NCBI GenBank assembly: GCA_003216455.1
Contig: QCIV01000001.1
Location: 151,862-215,861 of the forward strand
Direction of reading: 5' to 3'
Source of the DNA: Prochlorococcus sp. AG-402-N17
GTDB taxonomy: Bacteria > Cyanobacteriota > Cyanobacteriia > PCC-6307 > Cyanobiaceae
Length of the DNA: 64,000 bases
The position numbers and the translations under genes were made by a program. A model generated the notes under the pieces. The model had not been told where the DNA came from. It worked only from the letters and a program-made list of their open reading frames with translations, and did no database searches. How positions within the stretch are numbered: position 1 is the stretch's first letter; the number at the start of each line of letters is the position of its first letter. This document shows, one piece after another, positions 27,134 to 38,541 of the stretch.

Positions 27134-28507
27134 TTGATTCTCCCTACAATAGCAATCATCGGAAGACCTAACGTTGGGAAATCAACCTTAGTAAATCGTC
27201 TTTGCCAAAGTAATGATGCAATAGTATTTGATAAGCCTGGTGTTACAAGAGATAGAACTTATCAAAATGCTTCATGGGGAGGTAAGGAATTCCAAATAGT
27301 TGATACTGGAGGTTTAGTTTTTGATGATGATAGTGAATTTCTCCCCGAGATAAGGACACAAGTTTTCTTGGCTCTAGAGGAGGCTTCACTAGCGTTACTG
27401 GTAGTAGATGGGAATCAAGGCGTTACTGATGGTGATTTATCAATAGCAAAATGGTTAAGAAACTCAAGCTGTAAAATAATTGTTGCTGTTAATAAATGCG
27501 AATCGACTACTCTTGGAATATCCCTAGCTTCAGAGTTCTGGAAATTAGGATTGGGCGAACCAAACCCTGTTTCGGCAATTCATGGTTCAGGTACTGGAGA
27601 TCTTTTAGATCTCGTTATTGGCGAGCTTCCTGAAAATAATATCAAGGATGATGAAGAAAAGATAATGATGTCTATTATTGGTAGGCCTAATGTTGGTAAA
27701 TCTAGTTTGTTAAATTCAATCTGTGGAGAAAAGAGAGCAATAGTTAGTGATATTAGTGGTACGACAACTGATTCAATAGATACGCTTATTAAAAAAGGTG
27801 ATAATCATTGGAAAATTATTGATACTGCAGGGATTAGAAGAAAGAAAAATGTTAAATATGGTACTGAATTCTTTGGTATTAACAGGGCTTTTAAATCAAT
27901 AGATAGAAGTGATGTTTGTGTTTTAGTTATAGATGCGGTTGACGGAGTAACTGATCAAGACCAGAAGCTGGCTGGACGCATTGAAGAACAAGGTAGAGCT
28001 TGCATAATTGTTGTTAACAAATGGGATCTTGTAGAAAAAAATAGTTCAACAATTTATCAAGTAGAAAAAGAACTTAGATCTAAACTTTATTTTTTACACT
28101 GGTCAAAAATGATTTTTATATCTGCCTTAACTGGTCAAAGAGTTGATAATATTTTTGAGCATGCTCTTAATGCTGTAAATCAACATAGAAGAAGAGTTGT
28201 AACATCAGTAGTTAATGAAGTACTTAAAGAATCAATCAGTTGGAAAAGTCCTCCAACGAAGAGAAGTGGCAAGCAAGGTAGGCTTTATTACGGTACTCAA
28301 GTAAAGAACAAACCTCCCACTTTTACTCTTTTTGTAAATGACCCTAAATTATTCGGAATTACTTATAGAAGATATATTGAAAAACAAATTAGAGTAAATT
28401 TAGGCTTTGAAGGTACACCCCTCATTTTACTTTGGAGAGGAAAACAGCAAAGAGCCTTAAATAAAGAAGTCGAAAGAGAAAATATTGAGTTAATTCAAAA
28501 AGATTAA
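27134..28507 (+). CDS. der: ribosome biogenesis GTPase Der (EngA); TTG start
   Basis: Tandem G domains '[16 protein letters not shown]' and '[16 protein letters not shown]'. Confidence 0.97.
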   Translation: MILPTIAIIGRPNVGKSTLVNRLCQSNDAIVFDKPGVTRDRTYQNASWGGKEFQIVDTGGLVFDDDSEFLPEIRTQVFLALEEASLALLVVDGNQGVTDGDLSIAKWLRNSSCKIIVAVNKCESTTLGISLASEFWKLGLGEPNPVSAIHGSGTGDLLDLVIGELPENNIKDDEEKIMMSIIGRPNVGKSSLLNSICGEKRAIVSDISGTTTDSIDTLIKKGDNHWKIIDTAGIRRKKNVKYGTEFFGINRAFKSIDRSDVCVLVIDAVDGVTDQDQKLAGRIEEQGRACIIVVNKWDLVEKNSSTIYQVEKELRSKLYFLHWSKMIFISALTGQRVDNIFEHALNAVNQHRRRVVTSVVNEVLKESISWKSPPTKRSGKQGRLYYGTQVKNKPPTFTLFVNDPKLFGITYRRYIEKQIRVNLGFEGTPLILLWRGKQQRALNKEVERENIELIQKD

Positions 28508-29421
28508 TGAATTTGCTAACCAAATTTCCTGTTGGTCAATACGTTCATGGTAATAGAAGTTGGCTAAGAATTATAGATAGTAGATTAAAGATAATTATCG
28601 TAATGATATTTTTAATCACTCCAATTTGGGCAGGTCCAATATGGAGATTGAGTTTAGTTGGTTTTTTACTATTAATTACTTTTTTAAGTTTATTGCCATC
28701 TAGAGTATGGTGGCGATCATTATTTTTTCTCTCGTGTTTATCACTATTAATTGGATGTATATCAATACTTGCCTCGTCTGATATTCAATCTCTTGATGGC
28801 TATTTAAGAAATCCCAATGAGTTACAAGTATTACTTGAAAGCCAAAAAGAATGGAATATTTTGCAAATTCCTTCGCAGAAGATATGGTTTATTAATTTTG
28901 GTCCCTACAACTTATCAAGGAAAGCCTTTGAACTAGGAATAAAAACCTCCACTTTGATATTTACCGTTATTCATAGTGTGAATTTGATGCTTTTAACCAC
29001 ATTGCAGGAAGACATTGTATGGGGTTTAAGTTGGTTTATGTATCCATTAAGAAAGATTGGATTGCCAACTAGTAAGTGGCTTTTTCAGTTGTTAATTGCA
29101 TTACGTTTTATTCCTCTAGTGCAGGAAGAACTTCAAAATATCATTAAATCAGTGTCAGTTAGATCAATAAATTTTCGAAATTTAGGATTAAAGAAATCCT
29201 TTAATGTTTTATTAATCTTAGTGGAAAGGTTATTTCAAAATATATTTCTGAGAATTGATAATGGAGCAGAATCATTACTATCAAAGAAAAAAATTATTAT
29301 AAAAACTAACAGATTTAGAACTCTTTATCCTGCAAAACCTCTCAATGTAATTGTTAATACATTATCGATTTGTTTTATTTGCATAGCAATTTTTCTTAGA
29401 AAACTGTATGGTGCATTATAA
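28507..29421 (+). CDS. CbiQ/EcfT-family transporter transmembrane protein
   Basis: 'GQYVHGNRSWLRIIDSRLKIIIVMIFLI' and CbiQ-like loop 'IIKSVSVRSINFRN'. Confidence 0.8.
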   Translation: MNLLTKFPVGQYVHGNRSWLRIIDSRLKIIIVMIFLITPIWAGPIWRLSLVGFLLLITFLSLLPSRVWWRSLFFLSCLSLLIGCISILASSDIQSLDGYLRNPNELQVLLESQKEWNILQIPSQKIWFINFGPYNLSRKAFELGIKTSTLIFTVIHSVNLMLLTTLQEDIVWGLSWFMYPLRKIGLPTSKWLFQLLIALRFIPLVQEELQNIIKSVSVRSINFRNLGLKKSFNVLLILVERLFQNIFLRIDNGAESLLSKKKIIIKTNRFRTLYPAKPLNVIVNTLSICFICIAIFLRKLYGAL

Positions 29422-29440
29422 ATAACACAATATTTTAGGT

Positions 29441-29707
29441 TTGAGTTCTGAGCGTTATTTAAACCATCCAACATTTGGCATGTTATACCAAGTTTCTCCT
29501 GGAAATGATGGGAGAGATATTTATGCGACTTTATACGCTCAAAAAATGTTTTTCTTGGTAGAAGTTCGACAGAGAGAGGTTTTTTTTGAAGTTATACCTT
29601 ATTTAGATGCCAGAAATCAGGCTGAATTAAACCTACAAAAAGCTAGAAGAAAAGGTTCTGAAGAACTGTCCAAATGGGAGAATTTATTTACGCAAACTTT
29701 CTTATAA
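29441..29707 (+). CDS. pipX: PII-interacting protein PipX
   Basis: 'RYLNHPTFGMLYQVSPGNDGRDIYATLYAQKMFFLVEVR'; sits upstream of pipY. Confidence 0.93.
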   Translation: MSSERYLNHPTFGMLYQVSPGNDGRDIYATLYAQKMFFLVEVRQREVFFEVIPYLDARNQAELNLQKARRKGSEELSKWENLFTQTFL

Positions 29708-29710
29708 AAG

Positions 29711-30346
29711 GTGAACCCTGCAAATTATTTAAAAATAAAAAATAAAATACCATCAAATGTAAATATTCTTGCGGTAAGTAAAGGATTTAAAAGTCAAGAA
29801 ATCAAGACTATTCAAAATATAGGTCAGAATGATTTTGGTGAAAGTAAGGTTCAAGAGGCGTTTGAAAAACAATTAACCTTAAAAGATCTTAAACAAATAA
29901 ATTGGCACTTTATTGGAAGAATACAAAGTAATAAAATAAGAAAAATAGTTCAAAATTTTAAGTACATTCATTCAGTAGATTCATTTGAAAAGTTGCAAAA
30001 GATTTCTAATATTTCAGGTGAAGAGATGAAAAATCCATTAATAATGTTGCAGGTTAAGTTGAGTGATGACCCTACTAAAGGAGGCTTTAATCCTGAGTTT
30101 TTAATATTGAAATGGAGAGAAATTCAAGAGTTGAAAAATATTTCATTAACCGGTTTGATGACTATCAATCCTAAAGGACTTAGCTCTAAAGAAAATTCAG
30201 GGTTGTTCAAAAAATGTCGTGCTCTCGCTGATTCACTGCAACTACCAGATTGTTCCATGGGGATGTCAGGTGATTGGGAGGAAGCTATTGACGCTGGATC
30301 AACTTGGTTAAGATTAGGATCATTGATTTTTGGAGGTAGGTCCTAA
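29711..30346 (+). CDS. pipY: YggS-family PLP-binding protein (PipY); GTG start
   Basis: 'ILAVSKGFKSQEI', 'WHFIGRIQSNKIRKI', 'CSMGMSGDWEEAIDAGSTWLRLGSLIFG'. Confidence 0.92.
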   Translation: MNPANYLKIKNKIPSNVNILAVSKGFKSQEIKTIQNIGQNDFGESKVQEAFEKQLTLKDLKQINWHFIGRIQSNKIRKIVQNFKYIHSVDSFEKLQKISNISGEEMKNPLIMLQVKLSDDPTKGGFNPEFLILKWREIQELKNISLTGLMTINPKGLSSKENSGLFKKCRALADSLQLPDCSMGMSGDWEEAIDAGSTWLRLGSLIFGGRS

Positions 30347-30445
30347 TTATTTATTTTTTTATAAAAATCTTATCTATAAACTTGCAGTAAAGTTCAACTA
30401 ACGTTATTTAAGTATAGGTAGTTTATTCATTTAAAAAATGAATCT

Positions 30446-30474
30446 ATTACTTAAGGTTCTTAAACCTTAGTAAT
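30446..30474 (+). promoter_or_regulatory. hairpin in sepF leader
   Basis: ATTAC(T)TAAGGTT-CTTA-AACCTTAGTAAT, 12 bp with one bulge; preceded by TTCATT/AATGAA hairpin at ~30426. Confidence 0.45.
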
Positions 30475-30496
30475 CAATTTCAAGAGGATTTAAAAG

Positions 30497-31072
30497 GTGT
30501 CACTTATTTCTAGATTAAAGGCAGTTGTTGCAGGGGATGAGTATCTCGATGATGATTTTGATGAGTTGGATTATGCTTCAGAGGATGAATTAAATGATGT
30601 TAATAATTTCAAACAAAATCCAAAGAATTCAAATACCCTTGCAAATTCAAATCCATTCGATTTTATGACTAACAATAGATCATCAAAAGTAGTTGGGATG
30701 CCTGGGATCTCAAATTCATCCTCAGAAGTAAGCTTAATGGAACCAAGAAGTTTTGATGAGATGCCTCAAGCTATTCAAGCATTAAGAGAGAGAAAAACCG
30801 TAATTCTCAATTTAACTATGATGGACCCTGATCAAGCTCAAAGAGCGGTTGATTTTATTGCTGGGGGCACATATGCAATTGATGGACATCAAGAAAGAGT
30901 CGGTGAAAGTATTTTTCTTTTTGCTCCAAGTTGTGTAAATGTAACTAGTTCTTCACAAGAAGAAGCTTCTCCTTCTTCCGTAGCTACAGAAAACTCACCA
31001 CAATATAGTTTGGGCAAAAATACTACTCCTGAACCAGCATGGGGTAATTCTAAATTAAGTGCTTATTCATGA
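30497..31072 (+). CDS. sepF: cell division protein SepF; GTG start
   Basis: '[60 protein letters not shown]'. Confidence 0.95.
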   Translation: MSLISRLKAVVAGDEYLDDDFDELDYASEDELNDVNNFKQNPKNSNTLANSNPFDFMTNNRSSKVVGMPGISNSSSEVSLMEPRSFDEMPQAIQALRERKTVILNLTMMDPDQAQRAVDFIAGGTYAIDGHQERVGESIFLFAPSCVNVTSSSQEEASPSSVATENSPQYSLGKNTTPEPAWGNSKLSAYS

Positions 31073-31079
31073 TTAATCT

Positions 31080-31892
31080 GTGATTGATAAAATTGCGATT
31101 ATTGGTTTTGGAAATATTGCAAGTGCTATAGTAACTCCTCTATTAGATAACAAATTAATTCAGCCAGAGAATGTTTTTTGTGTTGTAAATTCAGAAAAAA
31201 GTTTAGAAAATATAAAAAAAAATTACAAACATAATATAAACGTTTATAGTTCAGGTTCTAAAGATTCAAAAATAATTTGGGATTGTCAATATAAGCTTCT
31301 TTCGATAAAACCCCAACAATTTAATAATATAAGTGAGGCTCATCATATAAAAAACAAGGACAATTTAATAGTTTCAATTCTTGCGGGGGTTTCATTAAAT
31401 AGACTTACTCAGAAGTTCCCTAATCATAAATGTGTGAGGGTGGTTACAAATATTCCAATAATTATTAGTAAAGGTTTAACAGGGATTTCTTGGGGAGAAG
31501 AAATTACGGAAGATCAGAAACAATTTACAAAAAAATTATTTGAAAATACTAGTAAAATTTATGAATTTACTGAAGACTACCTTGATATATTTTTAGCTTT
31601 AACTTCATCAGGTCCTGCAATTATTGCTTTAATTATAGAAGCATTAAGTGATGGAGGATTAAGCGGGGGATTACCAAAAATAATTTCAGAGGAACTTGTT
31701 ATGGAAATGATACTAGGGACTATTTGTCTAATAAAAGAAAATAAACTTACTACTTCTGAGCTTAAAAATTTAGTAACCTCTCCGGGAGGAACAACTATTT
31801 CTGCTTTAAGAGTTTTAGAAAAAAAGAGTGTAAGGTCAGCATTAATTGAATCAATAGTTTCAGCTAGTAATCGAAGTAAAGAGTTTCGTTAG
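31080..31892 (+). CDS. proC: pyrroline-5-carboxylate reductase; GTG start
   Basis: 'IAIIGFGNIASAIV', 'VRVVTNIPIIISKG', 'SSGPAIIALIIEALSDGG'. Confidence 0.92.
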   Translation: MIDKIAIIGFGNIASAIVTPLLDNKLIQPENVFCVVNSEKSLENIKKNYKHNINVYSSGSKDSKIIWDCQYKLLSIKPQQFNNISEAHHIKNKDNLIVSILAGVSLNRLTQKFPNHKCVRVVTNIPIIISKGLTGISWGEEITEDQKQFTKKLFENTSKIYEFTEDYLDIFLALTSSGPAIIALIIEALSDGGLSGGLPKIISEELVMEMILGTICLIKENKLTTSELKNLVTSPGGTTISALRVLEKKSVRSALIESIVSASNRSKEFR

Positions 31893-33055
31893 TTTTTTAA
31901 ATTATCTTTTAGGTTCATATAAACTTTTTCAAGTGAATTTATATTTTTAGTAATTGTGTATCTCTCAAGTATACGTTCTCTAGCTTTTTCTCCAAGATCT
32001 TTTGTAAATGAGGGGTGTTCTACAAGAATTGGGATTATAGTTTTTAATTGTGCAGCCACATTGTCAGTTGAAATTACTATTCCTGCTCCGTTATCTAAAA
32101 CTTCACCATCAGCTCCGGCATCTGTAGCTACACAAGCAGTACCAGCAGACATTGCCTCTAAAAGTGATAATGATAAACCTTCTACTAAGCTTGGCAAGAA
32201 AAATACCTCTGCTATTTGCATTATTGCTACCCTAGTTTCTAAATCTAATTCGGCACCCCACCAAATTAATTTCTCATTACCAAGGTTAGAAAAACTATTT
32301 TCAAGTGTTGGCTTCATTGGTCCATCCCCAACAATAACTAATTTGCAATTTTGAGTTTTTGTTTGGCGCCAAGAACGTAAAAGTGCCTCGATATTTTTCT
32401 CATTTGCAATCCTTCCCATATATAAAAAGATTCTTTCATTTCCAAGTTTGTTTTTTACCTGATCATATTTTTTACTTTTTTCGCAAAAAGGTTTCCAAAT
32501 ATTTTCATCAACGCCGTTTGGAATAACTATTTGTTTTTTTGTAGGTACTCCTAATTTATCAAGAACATTTTTTTGAGGTTCAGAAAAAATAATTATTTTA
32601 TCGAACTTTGCTAAAGATGGAGCATAAAGTTGATAGGTTAATTGTTGAGTGCTCGCAGTTAGATTTCTATTTTTTGCATCAAATGGTGGATGAAATGTTC
32701 CTATAAGAGGAACATTAATTTCATTACACAGCTCTGGAAGTCTAAAGTCTAATGGAGATAAAGTTAGGCTTGCATGTACTATGTCAGGTTTTAATCTTTC
32801 CAATGATAGTCTTAGCTCTTTTTCTGCCCTTGGTGAAGGTATTGTATAAACTTGAGATTTAATTAAATATGGGAGACTTACATCAGGATCATTTGCAAGA
32901 AATAATGGTTCTGATGAATTTGAACTAGAGGGATTGTCGAAATGAATAAAACTAATTTTATGCCCTCTGGCCTTCAATTCCTTAGTAGTTGAATTGCCAT
33001 AAGTTACATTTCCGCAAAAAGGGGATTTTTTACCCAGCCAGGCAATATGAACCAC
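31889..33055 (-). CDS. glycosyltransferase family 4 protein
   Basis: 'IPNGVDENIWKP', 'FLYMGRIANEKNIEALLRS', 'FFLPSLVEGLSLSLLEAMSAGTACVATDAG'. Confidence 0.9.
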   Translation of the reverse strand: MVHIAWLGKKSPFCGNVTYGNSTTKELKARGHKISFIHFDNPSSSNSSEPLFLANDPDVSLPYLIKSQVYTIPSPRAEKELRLSLERLKPDIVHASLTLSPLDFRLPELCNEINVPLIGTFHPPFDAKNRNLTASTQQLTYQLYAPSLAKFDKIIIFSEPQKNVLDKLGVPTKKQIVIPNGVDENIWKPFCEKSKKYDQVKNKLGNERIFLYMGRIANEKNIEALLRSWRQTKTQNCKLVIVGDGPMKPTLENSFSNLGNEKLIWWGAELDLETRVAIMQIAEVFFLPSLVEGLSLSLLEAMSAGTACVATDAGADGEVLDNGAGIVISTDNVAAQLKTIIPILVEHPSFTKDLGEKARERILERYTITKNINSLEKVYMNLKDNLKN

Positions 33056-33140
33056 ATTAATTGATTTAGCTATTTATAAAGTTAACAGTAAGAGCCGCTA
33101 TGATCATAATTTTTAAATTTTTTTATGATTTATGAAAATC

Positions 33141-33926
33141 TTAACTATATATTTCTCTCAACATTTTTAGTGAAGATAATTCTTTCTCTAGTTGAGAAGA
33201 GATCCAAGTCTCAATAATAAATAATATTTTAAGCCAGACTTTTTTAGGTCCTAATAACTCTCCATTAGATTTTATTGGTAATTCGGGAAAAAGAAGTCTT
33301 TGTAATAGAGCAACTTCAGATGAATTTATTTTTAGATTACTTTGAGGATCTTCAATTGACGAAAACCCTTCACTTGGCAAATAATAACAACGCCAGTCCC
33401 AATTTCCTAAAGGCGGAATAATAGGTTCTCCAGTTTTACAGCAATGATGAATTGGTAAATTTATACCTCCAATGGCTAATAGATGGATTAAAGATTGAAT
33501 ACTCATTGAGAGCATTTTAATATCTTCTTCTTTAGATTCTTCATACAAATAAATCCTATCTAGATGTGCAAGAACACAAGATAAATAGTTTTGTTGCTTA
33601 TCATTATTACCTACTAATAAAAAAGTTAATTCAGTTATTGCTTGCGCGGCTGCAAGACATTCAATATTTTTCCCTAGACCAGAATAGCTTTTTAATATTT
33701 TAATTTGACGTACAGATTTAAGATTTCTTTTCCCAAAAATTTGCAGACTTAAATATGTTAATGGAGTAGCTGCGGCAAGACTACTTTTAGGACGTCTAGC
33801 ACCAGGTACCGCTAATCGAACAATCCCCTGCTCATCAGTAAGAATAGTTATTAATCTATCATTCTCGCCTAATGGAGAAGCTTTAATACAGAGTCCCTCT
33901 AGTCTGCACTCACCAGAACCAGACAT
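33141..33926 (-). CDS. recO: DNA repair protein RecO
   Basis: 'EGLCIKASPLGENDRLITILTDEQGIVRLAVPGARRPKSSLAAATPLTYLSLQIF'. Confidence 0.9.
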   Translation of the reverse strand: MSGSGECRLEGLCIKASPLGENDRLITILTDEQGIVRLAVPGARRPKSSLAAATPLTYLSLQIFGKRNLKSVRQIKILKSYSGLGKNIECLAAAQAITELTFLLVGNNDKQQNYLSCVLAHLDRIYLYEESKEEDIKMLSMSIQSLIHLLAIGGINLPIHHCCKTGEPIIPPLGNWDWRCYYLPSEGFSSIEDPQSNLKINSSEVALLQRLLFPELPIKSNGELLGPKKVWLKILFIIETWISSQLEKELSSLKMLREIYS

Positions 33927-34583
33927 TTAAAAATTTACTTCTTGGAAAATCTCACAAAAATTAGAAGTTCCAACGCAACTAATTCCATTATCAAACAAAT
34001 CAATAACTTGTGTCAGTTTTTTTATACCACCTACAACTTTTATTTGATTTTGAGAGCCTGTTATTTTTAGTATTTCGGGGACATCATTAGATGTAAGAGG
34101 AGATCCAAACCCGTCCCCAAATTGAAAATTTTTTATTCCTAATTCCAAACATATTTCTATCGCATTAATAAAAACTTCTTCTTGTAGTTTTGATTTATTT
34201 ATGATTATTGAAACTGGTAATCCAGATAATTTAACTTGCTCAATTTCAGCAGCGAAAGTTTCTAAATTTCTTTTGGATAAATTGATAAAGTTTGGGATAT
34301 ATTCAATTCCTTTTGCACCCTTATCTTTTGCAAAACAAACTAATTCTTCAATAAATGAAACTGGTAAATCTGCTAAAGGGTAAGAAATAAGTGCGTTTAT
34401 ATCCGCACTGTAATTACCCAAACAGTTTTTAAGATCAGTTAAATAATTTAGTGAAGTAGAAATATTTTTGATATTGTATTTTCTTATTAAATCGCAATTC
34501 ACACAGAAATCTTCCCATGATAAATAAGGGTTAATAATAATCGCATGAATTTTCTCGTTTAATTCATATTCAATATTGGGCAT
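33927..34583 (-). CDS. deoC: deoxyribose-phosphate aldolase-like protein
   Basis: Beta/alpha-barrel pattern '...IKVVGGIKKLTQVIDLFDNGISCVGTSN'. Confidence 0.8.
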   Translation of the reverse strand: MPNIEYELNEKIHAIIINPYLSWEDFCVNCDLIRKYNIKNISTSLNYLTDLKNCLGNYSADINALISYPLADLPVSFIEELVCFAKDKGAKGIEYIPNFINLSKRNLETFAAEIEQVKLSGLPVSIIINKSKLQEEVFINAIEICLELGIKNFQFGDGFGSPLTSNDVPEILKITGSQNQIKVVGGIKKLTQVIDLFDNGISCVGTSNFCEIFQEVNF

Positions 34584-34590
34584 TTAAAAC

Positions 34591-35175
34591 TTATTTAGAT
34601 TGAATCAATCCATAACCTCCATGATTCCTTTTATATATAACTTGAAGTTCATTATTTTTCTTGTTTCGAAAAACATAAAAATCATGATCAATTAGATCTA
34701 ATTGTTTTCTTGCTTCGTCTGATGAAATTGGAGTCATTTCAAAGTATTTATTTTTTATAGATGGCTCAGGCAGACTTGCTTCAGTTCCTTCTTTAAAAAA
34801 AGCTTTATCTAACAAATTTGATTCCATACTTTCAATTGGTAAAGAATCTTTATTTTTAAATTGTTTATTATGAATTGTTTTATTGTTTCTTTCTTTGTAT
34901 TTGCGTAATTTTCTACAAAGTTTATTTGAAACTAAATCAATGCTTGAGTATAGATTTTCAGTTTTTTCTTCAGCTCTAATTACGGTACCATTTGCAAAAA
35001 TAGTAACTTCTGCAGTTTGGAACGAGACTCTTGGATTCTTTTCAATTGAAAGGTGTATGTCAGCTTCTTTAACGATATCCTTATAGTGATGTGTTGCTTT
35101 TTCTATCTTTGCCTCAGTATATTCTTTTAATGCTCCAGTGAGCTCAAGATTCTTTCCATGGATTAAAATTTTCAT
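34591..35175 (-). CDS. hpf: ribosome hibernation promoting factor, long form (light-repressed LrtA)
   Basis: 'MKILIHGKNLELTGALKEYTEAKIEKATHHYKDI', C-terminal 'FYVFRNKKNNELQVIYKRNHGGYGLIQ'. Confidence 0.92.
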   Translation of the reverse strand: MKILIHGKNLELTGALKEYTEAKIEKATHHYKDIVKEADIHLSIEKNPRVSFQTAEVTIFANGTVIRAEEKTENLYSSIDLVSNKLCRKLRKYKERNNKTIHNKQFKNKDSLPIESMESNLLDKAFFKEGTEASLPEPSIKNKYFEMTPISSDEARKQLDLIDHDFYVFRNKKNNELQVIYKRNHGGYGLIQSK

Positions 35176-35219
35176 AACAAATCTAAAAATATTTACTTAC
35201 TTTCTAAATCTACTTAAAT

Positions 35220-35870
35220 ATGGATAATAGAACAGCAATAATTAAACAACCTGATAATATTTCTTCTTTTAATGATGTTTATAAATTACAAAAAGAATAT
35301 CAGGAGGCATTGATTTTAGATAATTCTAACCCTGATTTTATTTGGATAGGGGAGCATCAACTCTGTTATACATTGGGGAGAGGATCTAATTACGATAATT
35401 TACTATTTTCTCTAAATGATACTAAATATGATGTTTTTAAGATTGATAGAGGTGGTGAGGTAACTTGTCATATGCCAGGACAATTAGTAACGTATTTGGT
35501 TTTAGATTTGAAAAATTTTAATAAAGATTTAAATTGGTACTTAAGAAAAATTGAAGAAATTATTATAAAAATCCTTGGAGCTTTTAATATAGATTGTCAC
35601 TCTAGAAAAGGGTTTACTGGTGTTTGGATAGGAAATAAGAAAATCGCATCAATTGGAATTGGGTGTAAAAGATGGATTACGATAAATGGATTTTCAATCA
35701 ATATTGACTGCGAATTAGAAAACTTTAATAAGATTGTTCCTTGCGGAATAGAAAATTGTCTTATGGCAAATATGATTGATTACAACAAAAATTTAAATAT
35801 TCAAGAAGTCAAGAGAATTGTTAAAAAAACCATCGAGGAAGAATTTAATTTTGATTTTATATCAAAATAG
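35220..35870 (+). CDS. lipB: lipoyl(octanoyl) transferase
   Basis: '[23 protein letters not shown]', '[29 protein letters not shown]'. Confidence 0.95.
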   Translation: MDNRTAIIKQPDNISSFNDVYKLQKEYQEALILDNSNPDFIWIGEHQLCYTLGRGSNYDNLLFSLNDTKYDVFKIDRGGEVTCHMPGQLVTYLVLDLKNFNKDLNWYLRKIEEIIIKILGAFNIDCHSRKGFTGVWIGNKKIASIGIGCKRWITINGFSINIDCELENFNKIVPCGIENCLMANMIDYNKNLNIQEVKRIVKKTIEEEFNFDFISK

Positions 35871-35897
35871 AAATTAAAATTTCAAAATCAATTTAAT

Positions 35898-37841
35898 ATG
35901 GGTGATTTAGCCTATTGGCCTGCAGCCAAACCTCTTTCTAAAAAAAATACATTTGCCAAAAATAGAGATTTTATTAAGAACCTTGATCATATAGATCAAA
36001 TTTGGGAAAAATTAAAATTTAAATGTGGTGATACTTTAGCTGTTTGCGATTTAAGAGGGAAATACAAAGAAAAATTTTCTTATTCTGAACTAGCTGATTT
36101 AATAACAAAAATCTCTTTTTCTTTCGAAAATTATGGTTTAAAAAAGGGGGATGTAGTTACTGTAATATCTGAAAATTCTCCAAGATGGCTAGCAGTAGAT
36201 CAAGGCTTAATGCGTTTAGGAGCGATAAATGCAGTGAGAGGTATAAATTCTCCTTCAGTAGAATTAGACTATATTATTGAGCACTCTAATTCAGTAGGAC
36301 TAATAGTTCAATCTAAGGAACTTTGGCTAAAGTTAAAGAACAAAGAAGAATTAAAAAAAAGACTAAAATTTATAATCAATTTAGAAGATGAACAATTTGA
36401 AAGTTTAATAAGTTGGAGTACATTCATAAGTGCAGTAGAAAAAGAAAATTCACAAAATAATAACCTTGAAAAATTTAATCCAGAAATTGATGACGTCGCT
36501 ACTATTCTTTACACTTCTGGGACGACCGGAAAACCTAAAGGTGTGCCTTTGACTCATGCAAATTTTTTACATCAAATAATCAATTTAGCCTATATCGCTG
36601 ATCCAGAACCAGGTACCTCTGTTTTAAGCGTTTTGCCTATCTGGCATTCTTATGAGAGAAGTGCTGAATACTTCTTTTTTTCATGCGGCTGTTCTCAATA
36701 CTATACAATTCCAAAATTTCTTAAAGATGATATTACACAAATAAAACCTGTTGTCATGGCTACCGTACCGAGACTATGGGAAGCAATACATGATGGTTTT
36801 TTTCAGGCTTTAAAAAAAATGCCTTCCAAAAAGCAAAAACTTATTAAGTTTTTGATTAGTAATAGTTCGGTTTTCAAAAGAAGCCTTAGAAAGATAAGAA
36901 ATATAGATATAAATCAAATAACTTTTAAATCAAAAATCCTCTTACTGGGTTCTGTTATTAGCCGATATCCTTTACATAAATTGTCTACTATTTTTTTATG
37001 GCCGAATATTCTTAGACAACTATGCGGAGAAAGACTGAAATTTCCCATTAATGGTGGAGGTGCATTGCCAGAACATGTAGATCTTTTTTTTGAATCTTTA
37101 GGTGTAGATGTTTTGGTGGGATATGGACTCACAGAAACAAGTCCAGTATTGACTTGTAGGAGAAGAGAATTAAATGTTAGAGGATCATCTGGGCAGCCTC
37201 TTTCATCTACTGAAATCAAAATAGTGAATGATGATAAAAAAAAGATTCTGAAGTTCAGAGAAGTCGGGAAAATTCTTGTTAGGGGGCCGCAAGTAATGAA
37301 AGGTTATCTTAATAATGAAATAGCTACAAATGATGTTTTATCCAAGGATGGTTGGTTTGATACTGGTGATTTAGGTTTTCTAATACCAAATGGTTCTCTC
37401 TTTATAACAGGAAGAGCCAAGGATACAATAGTGCTATCAAGTGGTGAAAATATAGAACCGAATCCGCTAGAGACTGAAATTCTTAGTTCTGAATTTATTA
37501 ATCAGATTCAATTAGTAGGACAAGATAAGAAATGTTTAACAGCCCTTGTAGTCCCTAATGTCGAATTGGTTAAAAGCAAATTTTTGGAAGAAGACCTTTC
37601 AAAATTAAACCTGAATAAGAAAATTGGTGCATTTTTCAAATCACAAATTAATAATTTGCTTAAAAATCGATTAGGAGCAAGATCAGAAGAACAAATATTA
37701 GATTGTTATTTTGTTGATGCCTTTACTCTAGAAAACGGGTTATTAACACAAACTCTTAAACAAAAAAGAAAAGAAATAGAAAAAAAGTATTCATTACAAA
37801 TAGAAAATATGTATGAAAACAAATTTAGTAAGAAAATTTGA
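35898..37841 (+). CDS. long-chain acyl-CoA/acyl-ACP synthetase
   Basis: AMP-binding 'ATILYTSGTTGKPKGVPLTHANFLHQ', 'VLVGYGLTETSPVLTCRR', 'DGWFDTGDLGFL'. Confidence 0.93.
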   Translation: MGDLAYWPAAKPLSKKNTFAKNRDFIKNLDHIDQIWEKLKFKCGDTLAVCDLRGKYKEKFSYSELADLITKISFSFENYGLKKGDVVTVISENSPRWLAVDQGLMRLGAINAVRGINSPSVELDYIIEHSNSVGLIVQSKELWLKLKNKEELKKRLKFIINLEDEQFESLISWSTFISAVEKENSQNNNLEKFNPEIDDVATILYTSGTTGKPKGVPLTHANFLHQIINLAYIADPEPGTSVLSVLPIWHSYERSAEYFFFSCGCSQYYTIPKFLKDDITQIKPVVMATVPRLWEAIHDGFFQALKKMPSKKQKLIKFLISNSSVFKRSLRKIRNIDINQITFKSKILLLGSVISRYPLHKLSTIFLWPNILRQLCGERLKFPINGGGALPEHVDLFFESLGVDVLVGYGLTETSPVLTCRRRELNVRGSSGQPLSSTEIKIVNDDKKKILKFREVGKILVRGPQVMKGYLNNEIATNDVLSKDGWFDTGDLGFLIPNGSLFITGRAKDTIVLSSGENIEPNPLETEILSSEFINQIQLVGQDKKCLTALVVPNVELVKSKFLEEDLSKLNLNKKIGAFFKSQINNLLKNRLGARSEEQILDCYFVDAFTLENGLLTQTLKQKRKEIEKKYSLQIENMYENKFSKKI

Positions 37842-37879
37842 TTTGTTCTATCTATATTGAAAAGGTAATTTAATTTTTT

Positions 37880-38323
37880 ATGGAAACAAAAAACTCAATA
37901 TCTATAAAGCGCTCAATAGCTATTAAAGCTGTAGTTACACCAACTTGGAAGGAAGATGCTGAAAAAGAATTAAGTAAAGCAATTTCAAACATTGACCAGC
38001 AATTATCTCAACTTGAGCAGGAGGGGCAGCAAATAGTAAATAATATTAGATCCCAGTCAGTTAATCCTCTAGATCCAAGAGTTCAAGAACAGGTTAGTCA
38101 GGTACAACAACAAGTCGCAGCAAAACGAAATGAAATTGAAGAACAAAAAAGAAATCTACTTCAACAGCAGAGTCAAGTTCGCGAATTGAAAATGGATGAA
38201 ATTGTTGATCAAGGACAAGTGGATAGTTTCTGTGATGTCACTGTTGGCGACAATCTTATTGAAAAAATGCAAGTCTCGATAACTGTTAAAGATGGAGTTA
38301 TTCAATCTATAGATAATAATTAA
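37880..38323 (+). CDS. YlqD-family protein
   Basis: Coiled-coil with C-terminal 'VTVGDNLIEKMQVSITVKDGVIQSI'. Confidence 0.7.
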   Translation: METKNSISIKRSIAIKAVVTPTWKEDAEKELSKAISNIDQQLSQLEQEGQQIVNNIRSQSVNPLDPRVQEQVSQVQQQVAAKRNEIEEQKRNLLQQQSQVRELKMDEIVDQGQVDSFCDVTVGDNLIEKMQVSITVKDGVIQSIDNN

Positions 38324-38541
38324 AGAGAAGATTTAGTATTTTTGATAAAAGTAAGTAAATATTAACGTCGAAAAGTTTTAAATTCTAATCCATCTAAATT
38401 ATTACTTTCTTAAGTTTTAAGAGTTCCCACTGTGAACTTGATTTCGTATAATTAAAACAAGAGTTTAAAGGGTTCTTAATCATAAAAACTTTAGGAAGTT
38501 TGGAAGAAATCCCTTGAAACTTATGCAATAACAATTTTCTT

